Part shown: piece by piece, positions 63,434-64,000 of the stretch
Numbering within the stretch: position 1 is the first letter of the stretch
Layout: each line of letters starts with the position of its first letter
Assembly (NCBI RefSeq): GCF_029541745.1
Contig: NZ_CP089746.1
Span: 2,604,001-2,668,000, forward strand
Length of the DNA: 64,000 nucleotides
Source: Streptomyces sp. LX-29
GTDB lineage: Bacteria; Actinomycetota; Actinomycetes; Streptomycetales; Streptomycetaceae
Direction of reading: 5' to 3'
Notes under the pieces: generated by a model
What the model was told of the DNA's origin: nothing
The model's database searches: none
What the model saw: the letters and a program-made list of their open reading frames with translations, nothing else
Translations under genes and position numbers: made by a program

Positions 63434-63501
63434 GGCTGCGACCCTAGCCCGTCGGTGCCTGGGCGGTCGGGGTCGCTCGCCACTCCAGTAACGTGTGCCG
63501 C

Positions 63502-64000
63502 GTGCCCCCTGCCATCCTCACCAGCCGCGCCCGGCTGCTGCGCGCCGGGGTGGCCTGTGCCGTGCTGCTGGCGCTGGCCGGCTACCTGGTGGCGCACCTG
63601 CTGTCGGGCGGCTCGGGTCCGCCGCGCTGCGTCGCGCGCACCGAGGGCGAGACCGTCGCGATCGATCCCGAGCAGGCGGTGAACGCCGCGACGATCGAGG
63701 CGGTGGCCGCCGCGCGCGGGCTGCCGGAGCGGGCGGTGACCATCGCGTTGGCCACCGCGCTGCAGGAGTCGGGGCTGCGCAACATCCAGCGCGGCGACCG
63801 GGATTCGCTGGGACTCTTCCAGCAACGCCCCTCTCAGGGCTGGGGCTCGGAAAAGCAGATTCTCGATCCCGTGTATTCCGCAGGCGCGTTCTACGACCAG
63901 TTGGTCAAGGTTCCCGGGTATTCGCGGCTGCCGCTGACCGTCGCCGCGCAGCGCGTACAGCGCAGCGGTTTTCCGCAGGCGTACGCGAAGCACGAGACGG
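63502..64000 (+). CDS. Secreted lysozyme/transglycosylase-like protein, cut by window
   Basis: The first ~166 residues of a membrane-anchored protein. A basic start and one hydrophobic helix (AGVACAVLLALAGYLVAHLLSG) lead to a domain with ALATALQESGLRNIQRGDRDS, GLFQQRPSQGWG and an ILDPVYSAGAFYDQL segment, the catalytic-Glu region of lysozyme-like transglycosylases. Such proteins are sometimes annotated as heavy metal transporters in streptomycetes without good reason. GTG 63502; another in-frame GTG is at 63493. The C-terminus lies outside the window. Confidence 0.82.
   Translation, partial: MPPAILTSRARLLRAGVACAVLLALAGYLVAHLLSGGSGPPRCVARTEGETVAIDPEQAVNAATIEAVAAARGLPERAVTIALATALQESGLRNIQRGDRDSLGLFQQRPSQGWGSEKQILDPVYSAGAFYDQLVKVPGYSRLPLTVAAQRVQRSGFPQAYAKHET

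Overview
The window is about 73% G+C, has tightly packed, often translationally coupled genes, many GTG starts, TetR and ECF regulators, mycoredoxin, MoeZ, TatB and actinobacterial DUF proteins. It reads as chromosomal core of a Streptomyces (or close relative). No tRNA, rRNA, CRISPR array, phage or transposase gene was seen. Both ends cut a gene: a UvrD2-type helicase on the left and a lysozyme-like secreted protein on the right.

Layout. (1) 1-13.2 kb: DNA repair and redox. UvrD2 helicase (partial), mycoredoxin Mrx1 behind a textbook sigma-R promoter, NudC, an M20 dipeptidase, the AdnB and AdnA helicase-nucleases, and an alkyltransferase-like protein. (2) 13.4-18.3 kb: a very large membrane protein (pseudokinase plus flippase-like domain) and a secreted tripeptidyl-aminopeptidase-like lipoprotein. 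(3) 18.4-22.4 kb, minus strand: a coupled set of a truncated DUF3492/PelF-like glycosyltransferase remnant, an epimerase with a His-Gly-rich insert, a spherulin-4/GH114-like protein, then MoeZ. (4) 22.6-28.5 kb, minus strand: a complete peptide/nickel-type ABC importer whose operon is headed by a 30-codon ORF ending Cys-Arg-stop, a candidate cysteine-sensing leader. (5) 28.9-37.0 kb: DUF3152 metalloprotease, alpha/beta hydrolase, TetR regulator, DUF3107, ferritin-like protein, DEAD-box RNA helicase. (6) 37-42.9 kb: hydrolase, NYN-domain protein, MarC, PHP phosphoesterase, a zinc-ribbon protein, a SUFU-domain protein. (7) 42.9-56.9 kb: CorA with an unusual structured upstream region, EamA transporter, a gene flanked by a ~130-bp inverted repeat, lipoprotein, MgtE-N/PRC/CBS protein, DUF1003, Mrp, TatB, HtrA, anti-sigma, ECF sigma SigE, O-methyltransferase. 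(8) 57.0-57.8 kb: seven tandem ~110-114 bp hairpin-forming repeats. (9) 57.9-64 kb: DUF3117, enoyl-CoA hydratase, Tag glycosylase, DivIVA-like protein, FolP2-like protein, LOG protein, DapE, and the partial lysozyme-like gene.

The order of regions 1, 3 and 5 closely recalls Mycobacterium tuberculosis Rv3198c-Rv3211, region 7 recalls Rv1220c-Rv1239c, and region 9 recalls Rv1202-Rv1211 (gene numbers from memory). The ABC importer and the Pel-like set are the accessory insertions in this otherwise conserved core.

The most interesting items are the Cys-Arg-stop leader ORF at 28435-28527, the short ORF and structured leader before corA, the long inverted repeat around 45.6-46.5 kb, the tandem repeat array, and the decaying Pel-like gene set.
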